DNA of 64,000 nucleotides from Paucidesulfovibrio longus DSM 6739 (GCF_000420485.1 NZ_ATVA01000003.1:1-64000); one strand, 5' to 3'; shown: positions 26,156-35,561, counted from the first letter of the stretch. A program made the numbers and translations. Notes: generated by a model from the sequence alone, not told the origin.

Positions 26156-26707
26156 TCAGCCCGCCTGTCGGGCGCTCCATTCCTCCATGGCGGCCTCCAC
26201 GGCGTCGGCCATGGCGTTCCCGTCCGGCGCGTCCAGGTCGTCGGATTCGAGGAAGGCGAGCTGGACGTTGATTTCGCGCTGCACGGGAATGGCTTCCGGG
26301 TCGAAGTACATCTGCCAGATCACGGCGGCCTTGCCCGGCTTGTTCAGGCGGGCCAGGGCAAGTCCCAGGAAGAGCATGGCCTGCTTGTCGTCCCGGCGCT
26401 CGCGCAGCACCCGCTCGAACTCGACCTTGGCCTGGATGTGCTTGCCGAGCTTGTAGAGGCAGCGGCCCAGGCGAAGGCGGGCGTCCGCGTTTCGGGTCTC
26501 CGTGGCGAGGAATTCCTTGTACAGGGCGTGGGCCTTTTCGTAGTCTTGGTCCCGGAAGGCGAGGTTGGCGTCCCGAAGCACGTTGAACGTCTCGTCCAGG
26601 GAGGCCTGGGGGGCCTTGTCCTCTTCGGGTTCCTTCTTCACGATGCGGCGAAAGCCCGTCAGGAAATTGCGGCGGGAAAGGTCGATGCGGTCTTCTTTCT
26701 TGGCCAT
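26156..26707 (-). CDS. Tetratricopeptide repeat protein
   Basis: 183 residues from ATG 26707. At least two TPR units are visible between about 45 and 130 (ANLAFRDQDYEKAHALYKEFL; RLGRCLYKLGKHIQAKVEFERVL; AMLFLGLALARLNKPGKAAVIW). The N-terminus contains SRRNFLTGFRR, which looks like a twin-arginine motif but has no hydrophobic stretch after it, so the protein is probably cytoplasmic. It is divergent from the aldehyde oxidoreductase operon with 127 bases between starts and could be an accessory factor for it; this is inference. Confidence 0.8.
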   Translation of the reverse strand: MAKKEDRIDLSRRNFLTGFRRIVKKEPEEDKAPQASLDETFNVLRDANLAFRDQDYEKAHALYKEFLATETRNADARLRLGRCLYKLGKHIQAKVEFERVLRERRDDKQAMLFLGLALARLNKPGKAAVIWQMYFDPEAIPVQREINVQLAFLESDDLDAPDGNAMADAVEAAMEEWSARQAG

Positions 26708-26834
26708 GCTGCTCTGGTGCTCCCCTGTTTTGCTCCGGCGCGGCGGGCGGCTGCCCCCGGTCCGAAGGATTGGGGCAAGATGTAGACAAGATCGGGGTGC
26801 GGCGTCAACCGGCGACCGCACATCGGACGGGGAC

Positions 26835-28604
26835 ATGCGCGAATCGAACGATTTTTTCGGCTGGACGGGCCGCCTGCTCCATGTGGACCTGACCAGGGGC
26901 CGCTGCGAAGCCCGCGCTCTCGACGCGGAGACTCTGCGCGCCTGGCTGGGCGGGCGCGGCCTGGGCGGCCATTTCCTGCGCCCGGCCTGCACCCTGGCCT
27001 GGAACGATCCGGAAATGCCCGTGGCCCTCTGCGCAGGGCCGCTGGTGGGAACGGTCTCGCCCACGTCGGGCCGCGCGCACCTGACCAGCCGCTCGCCCCT
27101 GACCGGGGCCGTGGGCGACTCGTCCGTGGGCGGCAGGCTCGGCACCCAGCTCAAGCGCGCCGGGTGGGACGCGGTGCTCGTCACGGGCCGGAGCGCGCAG
27201 CCCTGCGGACTGGAAATCACGGACAGCGACGCCCGCATCGTGGCCGCCGGCGCGCTTTCCGGCCTGCGCACGGGCGAGGTCTTTTCCCGGCTCGCGCACT
27301 TCCGCTCCGTGGCCTGCGTCGGCCCGGCCGCGGAAAACGGCTCGGCCCTGGCCTGCGTGGCCGTGGACAGCCACCACGCGGCCGGGCGCACGGGCCTGGG
27401 GCTGGTTCTTGCCGCGAAGAATCTCAAATACCTGGCCGTGCGCGGCTCCGGCAAGGTCCGCGTCGCGGACAAGCCCGCCCTGCTCAGGGCGCGCGAGTCC
27501 ATCATCCGGCTGACCAACGCCTCGCCCGTGCTCATGGGCCAGCAGGGCATCGGCTGCTTCGGCACGGCCTCGCTCTACGACCTCATGGACGCCCGGCGCA
27601 TGATGCCCACGGACAACTTCCGGCGCACCCGCTTCGAGCGCGCGTCCGAGCTGAACGCCTTCGCCTACCGCGAACGCTACCATCCGGAGCGGCACGGCTG
27701 CGCGGGCTGCCACGTGCAGTGCAAGAAGACGGCGCACGGCTCCGCCCTGCCGGAATTCGAAGCCATGAGCCATTTCACCGCCCTGATCGGCAACGCCGAC
27801 CTGGATCTCGTGGTCCGGGCCAACGCGCTCTGCAACGCTCTCGGCCTGGATTCCATTTCCGCCGCCTCGACCCTGGCCTGCCTGCGCGAGCTGCGCGGCC
27901 GCGACTTCGCTCCCGGCGAGGTCGAGAGGCTCCTGGAGGACATGGGCGAGGGCAAGGGCGCCCTGGCCCAGGGAGCCTCGGCCCTGGCCGGCGAAGCGAG
28001 CCGACCGGAGCTGGCCATGACCGCCAAGAACCTGGAGCTGGCCGCCTACGACCCGCGCGGAGCCTACGGCATGGCCCTGGCCTATGCCGTGTCCACGCGG
28101 GGAGGCTGCCACCTGCGGGCCTACCCGGTGAGCCATGAGATTTTGCGCAAGCCCGTGGCCACGGACCGTTTTTCGTTCTCCGGCAAGGCGCGCATGGTCA
28201 AGCTCGCCGAGGACCAGAACGCGGCTGTGGACTCGCTGACGGCCTGCAAATTCCTCTTTTTCGCCGCGACCCTGGAGGAATACGCCAGGGCCTATGCGGC
28301 GGCGACGGGCCTGGACGGGGCCGAAGCCACGGCCCAGGGGCTGATGCGCGCGGGCGAACGCATCGTCTACAACGAACGGATCATGAACGCGCTGAACGGA
28401 TTCGCCGCCGGGGACGACGACCTACCCGACCGCTTTTTCCGGGAAGCGGGCACGGGCGGCGAAGGCATCGACGTGCCGCCCCTGGACCGGGCCGCCTTTC
28501 TTGAAGCGCGGGCGCGCTACTACCGCATTCGCGGACTGGACGAAAACGGCCTGCCCACGCGGGAAAAAACCTTGGAGCTGGGACTGGAATGCAGCGACTC
28601 GTAG
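26835..28604 (+). CDS. Aldehyde ferredoxin oxidoreductase (tungsten/molybdenum)
   Basis: 589 residues. ATG 26835 starts just before GWTGRLLHVDLTRG, the usual N-terminus. The family oxidises aldehydes to acids with ferredoxin, using a bis-pyranopterin tungsten or molybdenum cofactor. The [4Fe-4S] ligands are visible as C289-x2-C292-x3-C296 and C471 (DSLTACKF). Cofactor-binding texts GGRGLGGHFLRP, GPLVGTVSPTSGRAH and AAGRTGLGLVLAAKNLKYLAVRG are present. It opens an operon whose next gene overlaps its end by 16 bases. The substrate aldehyde is not determined by sequence. Confidence 0.93.
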   Translation: MRESNDFFGWTGRLLHVDLTRGRCEARALDAETLRAWLGGRGLGGHFLRPACTLAWNDPEMPVALCAGPLVGTVSPTSGRAHLTSRSPLTGAVGDSSVGGRLGTQLKRAGWDAVLVTGRSAQPCGLEITDSDARIVAAGALSGLRTGEVFSRLAHFRSVACVGPAAENGSALACVAVDSHHAAGRTGLGLVLAAKNLKYLAVRGSGKVRVADKPALLRARESIIRLTNASPVLMGQQGIGCFGTASLYDLMDARRMMPTDNFRRTRFERASELNAFAYRERYHPERHGCAGCHVQCKKTAHGSALPEFEAMSHFTALIGNADLDLVVRANALCNALGLDSISAASTLACLRELRGRDFAPGEVERLLEDMGEGKGALAQGASALAGEASRPELAMTAKNLELAAYDPRGAYGMALAYAVSTRGGCHLRAYPVSHEILRKPVATDRFSFSGKARMVKLAEDQNAAVDSLTACKFLFFAATLEEYARAYAAATGLDGAEATAQGLMRAGERIVYNERIMNALNGFAAGDDDLPDRFFREAGTGGEGIDVPPLDRAAFLEARARYYRIRGLDENGLPTREKTLELGLECSDS

Positions 28605-29869
28605 CCAAATACGAAGCCAAGCTCCTGCGCGCCGGACTGGCCGACCCCGAACGCCCACCGCTCGTCGCGGGCCTGGACGACGAACTTGTCTGGAACCCCG
28701 CCGCCCTGGCTCCGGACGCCGCTCCGCTGCGCGCCGCGCTGGAACCCCTTTTCGATGCGCTGAGCATCAACTCCCTGGTCCTTCTGCGGCCTGCCGAACC
28801 CTACGCCACGATCATGGACCTGCTGGCCCGCGAGGCGCTGGACGGACCAGGAGCCGCAGAGAAGGCGTGCATCACCCCGGAAGACTGCGAAACGCGGACC
28901 TTCCTGCACGATCTGCCCGTGCGCGCCAAGACGGACGCCATCCCCCTGGCGCAGGCGCTCGGCACCCGCAAATGCTGCGTCGTTCCCGGCCTGGGCGTGC
29001 TGGCCACGGGCACGGTCAGCCCGGAACAAGGCTTCGTCACGGTCAGCTCGGCCTGCTTCGCCTGTTTCGTGCTCTTCTTCTCCCGCTATCTGCGCGACCT
29101 GCGCGCCGATTCCCTCCGGCCCGGCTGGCGCTCCGCGTTTTCGCGGGTCCGCGCCCTGCTCCCCCCCCTGCGCACGGTCTTGCCCGACCTCGCCCCCGGT
29201 CCCTTCGACGACCGCGAAAGCGCGCTGGCCGCCATGGCCGAGGCAGGGCGAGCCACCGTGGACTACGGGCTGGTGGATTCCTATTTCGGCAACGTCTCCT
29301 GCCTGCTCCCGCAGGACAGCGGCGGACTGCTGCTCATCTCCCAGACCGGCAGCTCCCTGGACGAACTGGAAGGCCACATCGATCCCTGCCCCCTGGACGG
29401 CTCGTCCACGGCCTGCCTGACCGCCTCCAGCGAACTCTCGGCCCACCAGCGCAGCTATGCGGCGGATGCGGCGATCCGCACCATCCTGCACGGCCATCCC
29501 CGCTTCGCGGTGATCCTTTCCATGGACTGCGCCCGCGCGGATGCGGACGACTGCGCGGTGCGCCGGGCCGGGCAGTGCCACATCCGCTGCCCGGAGCCCC
29601 GGACGCTGGACGCCCCGGACGCAATGGGTGTACGCATAGTACCGGGCGAAGTGGGCACCGGCCCCACCGGACTCTGCAACACCCTGCCCCCGGCCCTGGC
29701 CGGGCGCGGCAGCGCCGTTGTCCACGGCCACGGCGTGTTCGCAGCGGGCAAGATCGACTTCCGGGAAGCCTTCGCCGGCCTGCTGCACATCGAAAACGCC
29801 TGCCGCCGCGCGTACTTCGCAAAGATCGAAACCGCCCTGGCAACGCGGCCCAGCAAGGAAGACACATGA
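28589..29869 (+). CDS. Duplicated class II aldolase/adducin-family protein
   Basis: 426 residues. The C-terminal half (about 215-415) is a class II aldolase/adducin domain: SYFGNVS, LLISQTGSSLDEL, the metal-site HGHP, and VVHGHGVFAAGKIDFREAF. The N-terminal half contains VVPGLGVLATGTVSPEQGF, which aligns with that last motif but lacks the metal-binding histidines, so the protein seems to be an ancient tandem duplication with one dead half. It overlaps the oxidoreductase gene and its stop overlaps the start of the amidotransferase (ATGA). A lyase that releases an aldehyde for the oxidoreductase is a reasonable inference. Confidence 0.82.
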   Translation: MQRLVAKYEAKLLRAGLADPERPPLVAGLDDELVWNPAALAPDAAPLRAALEPLFDALSINSLVLLRPAEPYATIMDLLAREALDGPGAAEKACITPEDCETRTFLHDLPVRAKTDAIPLAQALGTRKCCVVPGLGVLATGTVSPEQGFVTVSSACFACFVLFFSRYLRDLRADSLRPGWRSAFSRVRALLPPLRTVLPDLAPGPFDDRESALAAMAEAGRATVDYGLVDSYFGNVSCLLPQDSGGLLLISQTGSSLDELEGHIDPCPLDGSSTACLTASSELSAHQRSYAADAAIRTILHGHPRFAVILSMDCARADADDCAVRRAGQCHIRCPEPRTLDAPDAMGVRIVPGEVGTGPTGLCNTLPPALAGRGSAVVHGHGVFAAGKIDFREAFAGLLHIENACRRAYFAKIETALATRPSKEDT

Positions 29870-30570
29870 AGATCAAAACCCTGATGCACGTTCCCTTCGA
29901 AGGCCCGGCAGCCATAGCCGACTGGGCCGCCGAGGGCGGACACTCCCTGGACGAGACGCACCTCTTCGACGGGGCGCGCCTGCCGGAACAAGGCGAATTC
30001 GACCTGCTCGTGTGCATGGGCGGCCCCATGGGCGCTGCGGACGACGAGCAATACCCCTTTTTGCCGCCGGAGCGCGCCCTCCTGGCCGAAACGGTCCGCC
30101 TGGGCAAGCCCGTGCTCGGCATCTGCCTGGGCGCGCAGCTGCTCTCCCTGGCGCTGGGCGGCGCGCTCAGCCGCAACCGCATGCCGGAAATCGGGGTCTT
30201 CCCAGTGCAGCTCAGCGAAAAAGCGCAGGAACTGGAACTCTTCAAAGGCTTTCCGGAATCCTTCGACGTCCTGCACTGGCACGGCGACACCTTTTCCATT
30301 CCGGCAGGGGCCACGCTGGCGGCCTCTTCCGTGGCCTGCGCCCACCAGGCGTTCGTCCACGGCAAAAACGCCGTGGGGCTGCAATTTCACATCGAGGCCA
30401 CCCCGGCCAGTCTGGAACGCATGATCGAGCACTGCTGCGACGAGCTGCAGGAAGCGGACTTCGTGCAGAGCGCCGAAACCCTGCGAGCCCACGCACCGGC
30501 CCTGGCCGCCATGAACCCGCTGCTCTTCGGCCTGCTCGACCGGCTGGCCGCCACGGCGAAACAGGGCTGA
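29866..30570 (+). CDS. Class I glutamine amidotransferase-like protein
   Basis: 234 residues, AAGGAAG before ATG. The nucleophile elbow GICLGAQLLSLALGG (Cys about 86) and the catalytic H-x-E in LQFHIEATP are present, with VLHWHGDTFSIPAGATLAAS between them. This is the pattern of stand-alone GMP-synthase-like amidotransferases, some of which are gamma-glutamyl hydrolases or peptidases. Its translational coupling to the aldolase suggests a role in the same pathway. Confidence 0.88.
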   Translation: MKIKTLMHVPFEGPAAIADWAAEGGHSLDETHLFDGARLPEQGEFDLLVCMGGPMGAADDEQYPFLPPERALLAETVRLGKPVLGICLGAQLLSLALGGALSRNRMPEIGVFPVQLSEKAQELELFKGFPESFDVLHWHGDTFSIPAGATLAASSVACAHQAFVHGKNAVGLQFHIEATPASLERMIEHCCDELQEADFVQSAETLRAHAPALAAMNPLLFGLLDRLAATAKQG

Positions 30571-30714
30571 TCCGACGGGCCGCGCCGCGCCCCATTCCAA
30601 CGGCAGTTTCAGACCGCGGCCCCGGCGGGCGACGCTTCGCCCGCCGGACCGAATTTCCCCCGGCCCCGCCGCCCTGTTCGGCGGTCCGCCGCACACAGCA
30701 ACCCACGGACTCCC

Positions 30715-32871
30715 ATGACCGAATCCCATATCAACCGCATGGCCGGGGAGCTTTCGCTTCCCGAAGCCGGGGTGCGCGCCGTTCTCCGCCTGCTGGAGGA
30801 CAGAGCCACCATCCCGTTCATCGCCCGCTACCGCAAGGAGGCCACTGGCTCGCTGGACGAGGTGGCCGTAGCCGCCGTGCGCGACCGCAACGAGCAGCTC
30901 GTGGAGCTGGATAAACGCCGCGCCGCCGTGCTCAAATCCCTGGACGAGCGCGAACTGCTCACGGACGAGCTGCGCGGAGCCGTGGAAGCCGCGCCGGACC
31001 TGCCCGCGCTGGAAGACATCTACCTGCCCTACCGCCCCAAACGGCGCACCCGCGCTACCATGGCCCGCGAACGCGGCCTGGAACCGCTGGCCGCGCGCCT
31101 CTTCCGGCAGGAGGAGTTCGACCCCGCGGCAGAGGCCGAAAAGCATGTCTCCCCGGACCGGGACGTGCCCGACGTCGAGGCCGCCCTGGCCGGAGCGCGG
31201 GACATCGTGGCCGAATGGCTCAGCGAAGACGCCCGCGTGCGCAAGGCGCTGCGCGCCCTGTATGAACGCCGGGCCGCCCTGCGCACGGCCCTGGCGCGCG
31301 GAAAAAAGGCCGAAGACCCGGAATGCGCCCGCTTTCGCGATTATTTCGAATACGAGGAGCCGCTTTCGCGCATTCCCTCGCACCGCGCCCTGGCGGCCTT
31401 TCGCGGCGAGGCCGAAGGCGCGCTCTCGCTGAGCCTGCGGCCCGGCGACGAGGAAGCCGTGGAACTGCTGCGCCGGGGCGTGCTCAAGAAGCGCAACAAG
31501 GCCGCCGCCCAGGTGGACGCGGCCATTGCCGACGCCTGGAAGCGTCTGCTCGGCCCCTCCCTGGAAAACGAGTTTCGCAAGGAACTCAAGGAACGCGCGG
31601 ACCGCCAGGCCATCGCGGTGTTCGCCTCCAACCTGCGCGAGCTGCTCCTGGCCGCGCCCCTGGGACCGCGCCGCGTGCTGGCCCTGGACCCCGGCTTCCG
31701 CACGGGAGCCAAGGTCGCCGCGCTCGACGCGCAAGGCTCGCTGCTGGAACACGCCACAGTCTACCCCACGCGGGGCCGGGCCGACGCCGAACGCGCCGCC
31801 GAGGCCCTGCGCGCCCTCGCGGCCAGGTGCCGCATCGACGCGGTGGCCATCGGCAACGGCACGGCCTCGCGCGAGACCGAGGAATTCGTGCGCGGACTGG
31901 ACCTGCGCACCCCGGAAGGCCGCGCCGTGGACGTCATCGTGGTCAACGAGGCGGGCGCGTCCGTCTATTCCGCGTCCGAAACCGCCCGCAAGGAATTTCC
32001 GGACCTGGACCTGACCGTGCGCGGCGCCGTGTCCATCGGCAGGCGGCTCATGGATCCGCTCGCCGAGCTGGTCAAGATCGACCCCAAGTCCATCGGCGTG
32101 GGCCAGTATCAGCACGACGTGGACCAGCCCGCCCTGCGCCGCGCCCTGGACGAGGTGGTCCAGAGCTGCGTCGGCGCCGTGGGCGCGGAAGCCAACACGG
32201 CCAGCCCGGACCTGCTGCGGGCCGTGCCCGGCATCGGCCCGGCCGTGGCCGACAACATCGTGGCCCACCGCGAGGCGAACGGCCCCTTCAAGACACGCCG
32301 CGAGCTGCTCAAGGTCAAGGGCCTCGGCCCCAAGGCGTTCGAGCAGTGCGCGGGCTTCGTGCGCGTTGGCGGCGGACCGGAACCGCTGGACGCCAGCGCC
32401 GTGCACCCGGAGCGCTACGGCCTGGTGCGGGAGATGGCCGCGCGCCTGGGCTGCACTGTTGAACAATTGATGAACAATGCTGAACAACGAAAAAAGATCC
32501 GCATCGAGGATTTCGTGGACGGCGACGTGGGCCTGCCCACCCTGCGCGACATCCTGGCCGAGCTGGAAAAGCCGGGCCGCGACCCCCGCGCGAGCTTCGA
32601 GGTGTTCCGCTTTGCGGACGTGCACGAGCTTTCCGACCTGGAACCGGGCATGGTCCTTCCCGGCATCGTGACCAACGTCACGGCCTTTGGCGCGTTCGTG
32701 GACGTGGGCGTGCACCAGGACGGCCTCGTGCACGTCAGCCAGCTCGCGGACCGCTTCGTGCGCGACCCCGCCGAGGTGGTCCGCGCCGGGCAGCAGGTCC
32801 GGGCGCGCGTGCTGGAAGTGGACCCGGCCCGCAAGAGAATCGCGCTGAGCATGAAGGGACTGGGAAAATAG
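30715..32871 (+). CDS. tex: Tex-family RNA-binding transcription accessory protein
   Basis: 718 residues, close to the family norm. N-terminal helical region with ATIPFIARYRKEATGSLDE, a YqgF/RuvC-like domain at about 310-450 (LALDPGFRTGAKVAALD), tandem helix-hairpin-helix motifs at about 490-560 (LLRAVPGIGPAVADNIV; LLKVKGLGPKAFEQCAGF) and an S1 domain at about 640-715 (GMVLPGIVTNVTAFGAFVDVG). Tex acts in RNA metabolism and transcription. A terminator follows. Confidence 0.95.
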   Translation: MTESHINRMAGELSLPEAGVRAVLRLLEDRATIPFIARYRKEATGSLDEVAVAAVRDRNEQLVELDKRRAAVLKSLDERELLTDELRGAVEAAPDLPALEDIYLPYRPKRRTRATMARERGLEPLAARLFRQEEFDPAAEAEKHVSPDRDVPDVEAALAGARDIVAEWLSEDARVRKALRALYERRAALRTALARGKKAEDPECARFRDYFEYEEPLSRIPSHRALAAFRGEAEGALSLSLRPGDEEAVELLRRGVLKKRNKAAAQVDAAIADAWKRLLGPSLENEFRKELKERADRQAIAVFASNLRELLLAAPLGPRRVLALDPGFRTGAKVAALDAQGSLLEHATVYPTRGRADAERAAEALRALAARCRIDAVAIGNGTASRETEEFVRGLDLRTPEGRAVDVIVVNEAGASVYSASETARKEFPDLDLTVRGAVSIGRRLMDPLAELVKIDPKSIGVGQYQHDVDQPALRRALDEVVQSCVGAVGAEANTASPDLLRAVPGIGPAVADNIVAHREANGPFKTRRELLKVKGLGPKAFEQCAGFVRVGGGPEPLDASAVHPERYGLVREMAARLGCTVEQLMNNAEQRKKIRIEDFVDGDVGLPTLRDILAELEKPGRDPRASFEVFRFADVHELSDLEPGMVLPGIVTNVTAFGAFVDVGVHQDGLVHVSQLADRFVRDPAEVVRAGQQVRARVLEVDPARKRIALSMKGLGK

Positions 32872-32933
32872 TCCGTAACGCCTGAAGAAGCCGGGCTGTC
32901 GGCGCACCACGTTGCAATTCCGTACAGATACGG

Positions 32934-32968
32934 AAGGCCCGTGCGGAACTCCGCACGGGCCTTGTCGC
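32934..32968 (+). terminator. Terminator after tex
   Basis: 13-base-pair stem AAGGCCCGTGCGG / CCGCACGGGCCTT with an AACT loop. The T-run is short (TTGTC). Confidence 0.65.
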
Positions 32969-33028
32969 ATGAATGCGGCAACGGCCTGTCCCTTTCCGTC
33001 TACCGGATTTCCTGGCCGCCTTCCGCGA

Positions 33029-33562
33029 CTACGGGTGCAGGCGGCGGAATACCTCCACGGCTTCCGGCGACGGCTGGAGTTCGACCCGCCGATACTCCCG
33101 GCCGTCAGGGGTTCTGGTCATGAGTCCGTGGTCCACAAGAAAGCGCCGGAGCAGCGCGGCATCGCCGAAGAGGTGCTCCTTTCCGAGCAGCCCGTTAAGC
33201 TCGCTCTCCGTGTACGCCGTGCGGGCGGCAATGCGCGACCAGATCACCCAGAGGCAGATGACCCGCTCGCTGTGCTTCTTGGGCCAGTGCACAAGGCGGG
33301 CTTCCCCGTCGTACAGACGTAGGAATCGCTTCACGAGCTTGTAATTGATTTCCGCGGGCAATGGCCGGGGGGCATCCAGTTCGGCGCGGGCATCGTGCTG
33401 CGCCTTGAAATGCTGGAAATTCCTATAGCCGCCGGCCTTGACCAGCAGATTCAGCATCTCGACATGGCCGGGAAGGCGCTCGGCTTCCTGCAATTGCTGC
33501 CGAAGGCTGCGGGCCAGAGCGGAAACGTCGCCCACGAAATAAGGCATGAGTGTTTTCGACAC
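33029..33562 (-). CDS. DUF2087-domain protein
   Basis: 177 residues from GTG 33562 with AGGAC upstream (ATG 33547 also possible). Residues about 90-170 match DUF2087: RLVHWPKKHSERVICLWVIW, Y-ESELNGLLG, FGDAALLRRFLVDHGLMTRTPDGREYRRV, a predicted winged-helix-like fold. The N-terminal 70 residues with GYRNFQHFKAQHDA are common in such proteins. It is probably a regulator, but no target is visible. Confidence 0.75.
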   Translation of the reverse strand: MSKTLMPYFVGDVSALARSLRQQLQEAERLPGHVEMLNLLVKAGGYRNFQHFKAQHDARAELDAPRPLPAEINYKLVKRFLRLYDGEARLVHWPKKHSERVICLWVIWSRIAARTAYTESELNGLLGKEHLFGDAALLRRFLVDHGLMTRTPDGREYRRVELQPSPEAVEVFRRLHP

Positions 33563-33867
33563 GACTTGTCCTCGCGTTCGCGCCTACCGAAATAACGGAT
33601 TGCCGGTGGTCGCCGACTTCCGACTCGGCACGCATACAAGGTGTCGGGTGGGGTGAGGAAAGCGCAGGTTTAGCTCCCCGGATGGGGCGGCGACGCCTCG
33701 GTGAACTGCGGACCGGAGCGTTCTCGCTACCACAACGCCGCGCGACCGGCAAGAGCGCGCCGGAAGCTCGGCTATTGACCGCCACGCCTGAATTCAGCTA
33801 ACCAGACGGAACGGAAACCACCATATTTCCCGACCTGTTACCTACCCAACCCCAGCACGAGGCAACC
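33563..33867. other. Intergenic region between DUF2087 gene and ppnP
   Basis: 305 bases with no convincing gene, separating divergently read genes. It must hold the promoters of both, but I could not pick out a clear -35/-10 pair. Confidence 0.4.
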
Positions 33868-34182
33868 ATGTCAGACTTTCCCAATGTGACAATCACCAAG
33901 AAGGCCAACGTCTATTTTGACGGCCGGGTCACCAGCCGCAAGATCACCTTTGCCGACGGCTCGTACAAGACGTTGGGGATCATGCTTCCCGGCGAATACG
34001 AATTCGGAACGAACCAGGCCGAAGTGATGGAAATCATGCAGGGAACCCTGAAGGTGCTCCTGCCCGGAGCCTGGGACTGGAAGAGCGTGTCCGCCGGCGA
34101 GAGCTTCGAGGTTCCCTCGGAATCGCGGTTCAAGCTGGTGGTGGAATCCCTGGTGGACTACTGCTGCTCCTACGTGGACTGA
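33868..34182 (+). CDS. ppnP: Pyrimidine/purine nucleoside phosphorylase PpnP
   Basis: 104 residues, a single cupin-like DUF1255 domain: ANVYFDGRVTSRKITFADGSYKTLGIMLPGEY, EVMEIMQGTLKVLLPG and the final F-VPSESRFKLVV-DYCCSY. The family phosphorolyses several nucleosides. ATG has GAGG 8 bases upstream. A strong terminator follows. Confidence 0.93.
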   Translation: MSDFPNVTITKKANVYFDGRVTSRKITFADGSYKTLGIMLPGEYEFGTNQAEVMEIMQGTLKVLLPGAWDWKSVSAGESFEVPSESRFKLVVESLVDYCCSYVD

Positions 34183-34229
34183 CGCGCTTCCCCCTTTCCG
34201 AAAGCGCCCCGCCTTTCCGGCGCAGCGCC

Positions 34230-34262
34230 AAAAGCCCCTGCAAGCTTCTGCGGGGGCTTTTC
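34230..34262. terminator. Bidirectional terminator
   Basis: 13-base-pair stem AAAAGCCCCTGCA / TGCGGGGGCTTTT between the convergent ppnP and polyferredoxin genes, with T-rich ends on both strands. Confidence 0.75.
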
Positions 34263-34306
34263 GTTTATCGCGCGAGGACAACGCCGCGCGGACGGAACGC
34301 TCTTCC

Positions 34307-35245
34307 CTACCGGCTCTTGGCCAACAATTCCTCGACCTTGAGCGGAGCGCCCTTTTCCGGCGCAAGCACAAGCGAGAGCGCGTCCTTGGGGCATTTCGAC
34401 ACGCAGATGCCGCAGCCCATGCAGCGTTTCGGCCGGATGCGCAGCACCTTGCGCCCGTCCTTTTCCTGCACGCGCATGGCGTTGAACTGGCAATACTTGG
34501 CGCAATTCCCGCAGCCCACGCATTTGTCATGATCCACCACGGCCACGTAGCCCGACGAGCAAAGCATGGGCACGCCCGACTTGTGCGCCTGGATGGCCCC
34601 GCAGCAGCAGGAGCAGCAGTTGCAGATGGCATAGAAGCGGCCCAGCACCGCCTCCTTGAAGAACGCATGGTGCACGTGGCCGCGCTCGTCCGTCTCCTTG
34701 AGCACGCGCACGGCCTCCTCCACGCCGATCTTGCGCGCCCGCTTGGGCTGGTGGTCGAGAATGAACTGGGCCACGGGGTCGCCGATGATCAGGCAGACGT
34801 CGAGAGGCAGGCAGGGATTGGGCCGCACGGCCCGGCAGGGGCAATCCAGGAGCACGATGTTTTCCGGGTTGCGCAGCACGATCTCGCGGGCCTGCCGGTA
34901 GGGCACGACGTGTTCCAGGTCCGGCACGTGCACGGGCCGGTTCAGGGTCACGATCCTTTTGGCCTCTTCCAGGGGCACGGCCTTGCCGTGGTAGGAGTCG
35001 GCGAAGCTGACCCGTTCATCCCCGGCCTTCAGGCGCATGGGATTGTGCTTGTTGATCCAGTAGAGCATGGGAAAAAGCAGCAGGGCCGCGAGCTTCTTCT
35101 CGCCAGTGGCGATGCCGATGTACGTATAGGGCCAGCGGCCATATAAATAGCCGTGGACCTTCTCGTAAAACCCTTTTCCCGCCCTGTCCGCCTCCTCGAA
35201 GAAGGCGCGGGTGGAAGGCCGCATGAACCGCCGCAAAAACTTCAT
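34307..35245 (-). CDS. Iron-sulfur polyferredoxin-type protein
   Basis: 312 residues. ATG 35245 is preceded by AAGGAG. One possible membrane-associated helix (LAALLLFPMLYWIN). Three cysteine clusters: DCPCRAVRPNPCLPLDVC at about 150, CNCCSCCCGA at about 225, and two classic 4Fe-4S motifs, KCVGCGNCAKYC and RCMGCGICVSKCP, at about 255-295. It is probably an electron carrier or subunit in anaerobic metabolism. It stands alone, so its partner is unknown. Confidence 0.85.
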   Translation of the reverse strand: MKFLRRFMRPSTRAFFEEADRAGKGFYEKVHGYLYGRWPYTYIGIATGEKKLAALLLFPMLYWINKHNPMRLKAGDERVSFADSYHGKAVPLEEAKRIVTLNRPVHVPDLEHVVPYRQAREIVLRNPENIVLLDCPCRAVRPNPCLPLDVCLIIGDPVAQFILDHQPKRARKIGVEEAVRVLKETDERGHVHHAFFKEAVLGRFYAICNCCSCCCGAIQAHKSGVPMLCSSGYVAVVDHDKCVGCGNCAKYCQFNAMRVQEKDGRKVLRIRPKRCMGCGICVSKCPKDALSLVLAPEKGAPLKVEELLAKSR

Positions 35246-35561
35246 CGCGCAACTCTCCTTGTTTATACCGCAACCAGCATAACAAACACCTTCTCCGGAG
35301 TGAACAGGCAATTCCCCCGTGCGCAGCGGGCCTCGCGTCGGGTCCGGCAGCTGCGCCGGCTTCTTGTGTGTTGCACGGTCGGCAGGACGCGGCAATGCAA
35401 CAAAGCGGCCTGCGCTGCCCGCCGGACGCATTGCAATGCTTCTTTCGTATTGAAGGCCTGTTTACACTGTGCTAATTTTTCGCACCGTTTACAAAGAGAT
35501 GGCATGTGGCTTCGTCATCTCCCGCCTGGTCGAGAACCGTACAACGCAGCACGAGGACATC
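35246..35561. other. Intergenic region between divergent genes
   Basis: 316 bases. No gene seen. It contains an inverted repeat TGTTGCA...TGCAACA around 35370-35402 and a candidate promoter just before the exported protein gene (TTGAAG near 35450 and CTAATT near 35472). Both are weak. Confidence 0.35.

Noticed and set aside
33550-33801. Plus-strand frame upstream of ppnP
   Set aside because: It overlaps the start of the DUF2087 gene and has no ribosome site or recognisable protein features.
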